Assembly (NCBI GenBank): GCA_050260355.1
Contig: JBLNBZ010000044.1
Span: forward strand, 20,504 to 84,503
Source of the DNA: CADEFX01 sp050260355
Lineage (GTDB): Bacteria; Pseudomonadota; Alphaproteobacteria; Rhizobiales; Hyphomicrobiaceae
Reading direction: 5' to 3'
DNA: 64,000 nucleotides
The notes beneath the pieces were generated by a model, which saw only the letters and a program-made list of their open reading frames with translations, was not told the origin of the DNA and did not search any database. The position numbers and the translations under genes are program-made. Below are positions 63,071-64,000 of the stretch, piece by piece (within the stretch, counting starts at the first letter, position 1; each line of letters begins with the position of its first letter).

Positions 63071-63325
63071 TTGAGCCGGGAGGAAGTCAGGAGGGCGATC
63101 CGAGATTATGTCGTTAAGGAATTCCTGCCCGGCGAGGATCCCGCCAGCCTTACCAGTGATACAAAGCTCTTCAGCGACGGAATTCTCGACTCGCTCGCGA
63201 GCCTGAAGCTCGTTTCCTACCTGGAGGAGCAGTTCGGCGTGACGATCGAGGCGCATGAGGTCGATGTGGATCACTTGGATACCCTCGACACGATTGCGGA
63301 CATGATAATCGGCAAAGCCCGCTAG
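63071..63325 (+). CDS. Free-standing acyl carrier protein
   Basis: This 84-residue ACP has the phosphopantetheine site GILDSLASLKLV, with Ser after Asp, and helix III region FGVTIEAHEVDVDHLDTLDTIADMI. TTG at 63071 is the likely start because GGAGAG lies four bases before it; in-frame GTG (63041, 63047) and TTG (63005) codons are alternatives. It differs from fatty-acid AcpP (which has GADSLDTVELVM), so it probably serves a dedicated pathway with the membrane protein encoded next. Confidence 0.88.
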   Translation: MSREEVRRAIRDYVVKEFLPGEDPASLTSDTKLFSDGILDSLASLKLVSYLEEQFGVTIEAHEVDVDHLDTLDTIADMIIGKAR

Positions 63326-63361
63326 CCGCGGTCACCTCGGACCGCTCGAGGGAGCAAAGGT

Positions 63362-64000
63362 TTGGGCCCATCACAAACCAATATCAATGGGCACCGCCGA
63401 GCTTTTGCAGTGGTTCGTCACTTCCTGGCGGATCATGATGCTCCGCGCCTGACCGTGGTGGTCGGGGCGACGTTGATGTTCGCTCTTTTGGTCAAGGAAT
63501 ATTTCGAGCCCTATCCCTACTACGGACCGAAGAAAATAGCGGCCGTGGTGTGTTGCGGAGCGCTTATGGCGACAGGCGCTCTCTGGGAGGTGCTATCGGG
63601 AAAACGTACAGCCTCCGACGCATGCGGTTTCTGGGCCGTTGCCGGCTATGTCGCGCTTCTGCTAAGCGCGTTCCGCTTCTATCAGATAGAGAACAGGGCC
63701 TTTTTCGAGTTCATTACACTGCTGACGTTCTTTGGCTTCGTCATAAATCACTACCTCGAGCAATCCTACCGCAAGCCCTTCTTTCTCCTGTTGTCCGTGA
63801 TCGGCATCGTCGGTGTATTCGGCGCGGGAAGTTTGGTTGCCGCCGTCGGGCTCGTCCTCATCGGGCTGGGACTGTTTGCGATCTGTCACCTTCCGATCTC
63901 GATGTGGGCGCGCATCGCGCTGCTGGCGGCCTGCGCGGCCGGGCTCGCCCTGGTCCGGATCGGATGGCTCTACGCCGGCTGGGCGGCGGTGATCCTGCCC
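63362..64000 (+). CDS. Multi-pass membrane protein, possibly MBOAT acyltransferase (truncated)
   Basis: An open frame from TTG at 63362 (or GTG at 63410) runs to the right edge, about 213 residues. It has at least five hydrophobic segments: LTVVVGATLMFALLV, IAAVVCCGALMATGALW, FWAVAGYVALLLSAF, FFLLLSVIGIVGVFGAG and more. The charged loops EYFEPYPYYGPKK and NHYLEQSYRKPF lie between. I infer an MBOAT/DltB-type protein because it follows a dedicated ACP. The diagnostic His region would lie beyond the edge, so this is not shown. Confidence 0.6.
   Translation, partial: MGPSQTNINGHRRAFAVVRHFLADHDAPRLTVVVGATLMFALLVKEYFEPYPYYGPKKIAAVVCCGALMATGALWEVLSGKRTASDACGFWAVAGYVALLLSAFRFYQIENRAFFEFITLLTFFGFVINHYLEQSYRKPFFLLLSVIGIVGVFGAGSLVAAVGLVLIGLGLFAICHLPISMWARIALLAACAAGLALVRIGWLYAGWAAVILP

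Overview
The window is chromosomal DNA of an alphaproteobacterium, most likely of the order Hyphomicrobiales (Rhizobiales). The base composition is GC-rich and intergenic gaps are short. The right half carries the origin neighbourhood typical of the class: parB-parA-rsmG-mnmG, mnmE, rho, hemJ-hemE, then ppsR-maf-aroE-coaE-dnaQ, secB, fxsA, a Tim44-domain gene, mltA and an Smr gene. Three parS sites and an IalB-family gene agree with this. Genus and species cannot be decided by eye.

Region 1 (1-18.8 kb) is accessory metabolism. It holds an acyl-CoA synthetase (cut by the window edge), an SDR, a DUF1993 gene and an alpha/beta hydrolase. A rightward set follows: a split UxaA/SuyAB-type lyase, a GNAT, a D(-)-tartrate-dehydratase-like enolase-superfamily enzyme, an SH3 protein, an Ldh_2 dehydrogenase and a MATE exporter. 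A cytochrome P450 points the other way. A complete CUT1-type ABC sugar importer follows, with its own enolase-superfamily enzyme and a lone cyclic-nucleotide-binding protein. Together these suggest uptake and dehydration of hydroxy or sugar acids.

Region 2 (19-29 kb) has a leftward run (serine hydrolase, DapC-like aminotransferase, ftsK, lolA), an unrecognised 300-residue protein, a Gly-rich secreted protein, a YggS-type PLP protein and a Fic protein. The Fic gene is preceded by an unusual cluster of TGTCGA motifs shared with leuS.

Region 3 (29-60.6 kb) is the core and origin region: leuS-lptE-holA, adenosine kinase, hisE-coaA, parAB, rsmG, mnmG, mnmE, rho, hemJ-hemE, a candidate oriC (51.94-52.31 kb), then ppsR to smr. 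Genes next to the candidate origin point away from it on both sides. A hipBA toxin-antitoxin module sits between mnmG and mnmE, against the local gene direction. It lies between two of the three parS sites and is preceded by four operator-like repeats at exact 50-bp spacing.

Region 4 (60.7-64 kb) holds tRNA-Arg(CCG), a divergent GST/HxlR pair with two matching operator sites, about 860 bp without a convincing gene, and the start of an accessory operon: a free-standing acyl carrier protein and a truncated multi-pass membrane protein, possibly an MBOAT-type acyltransferase.
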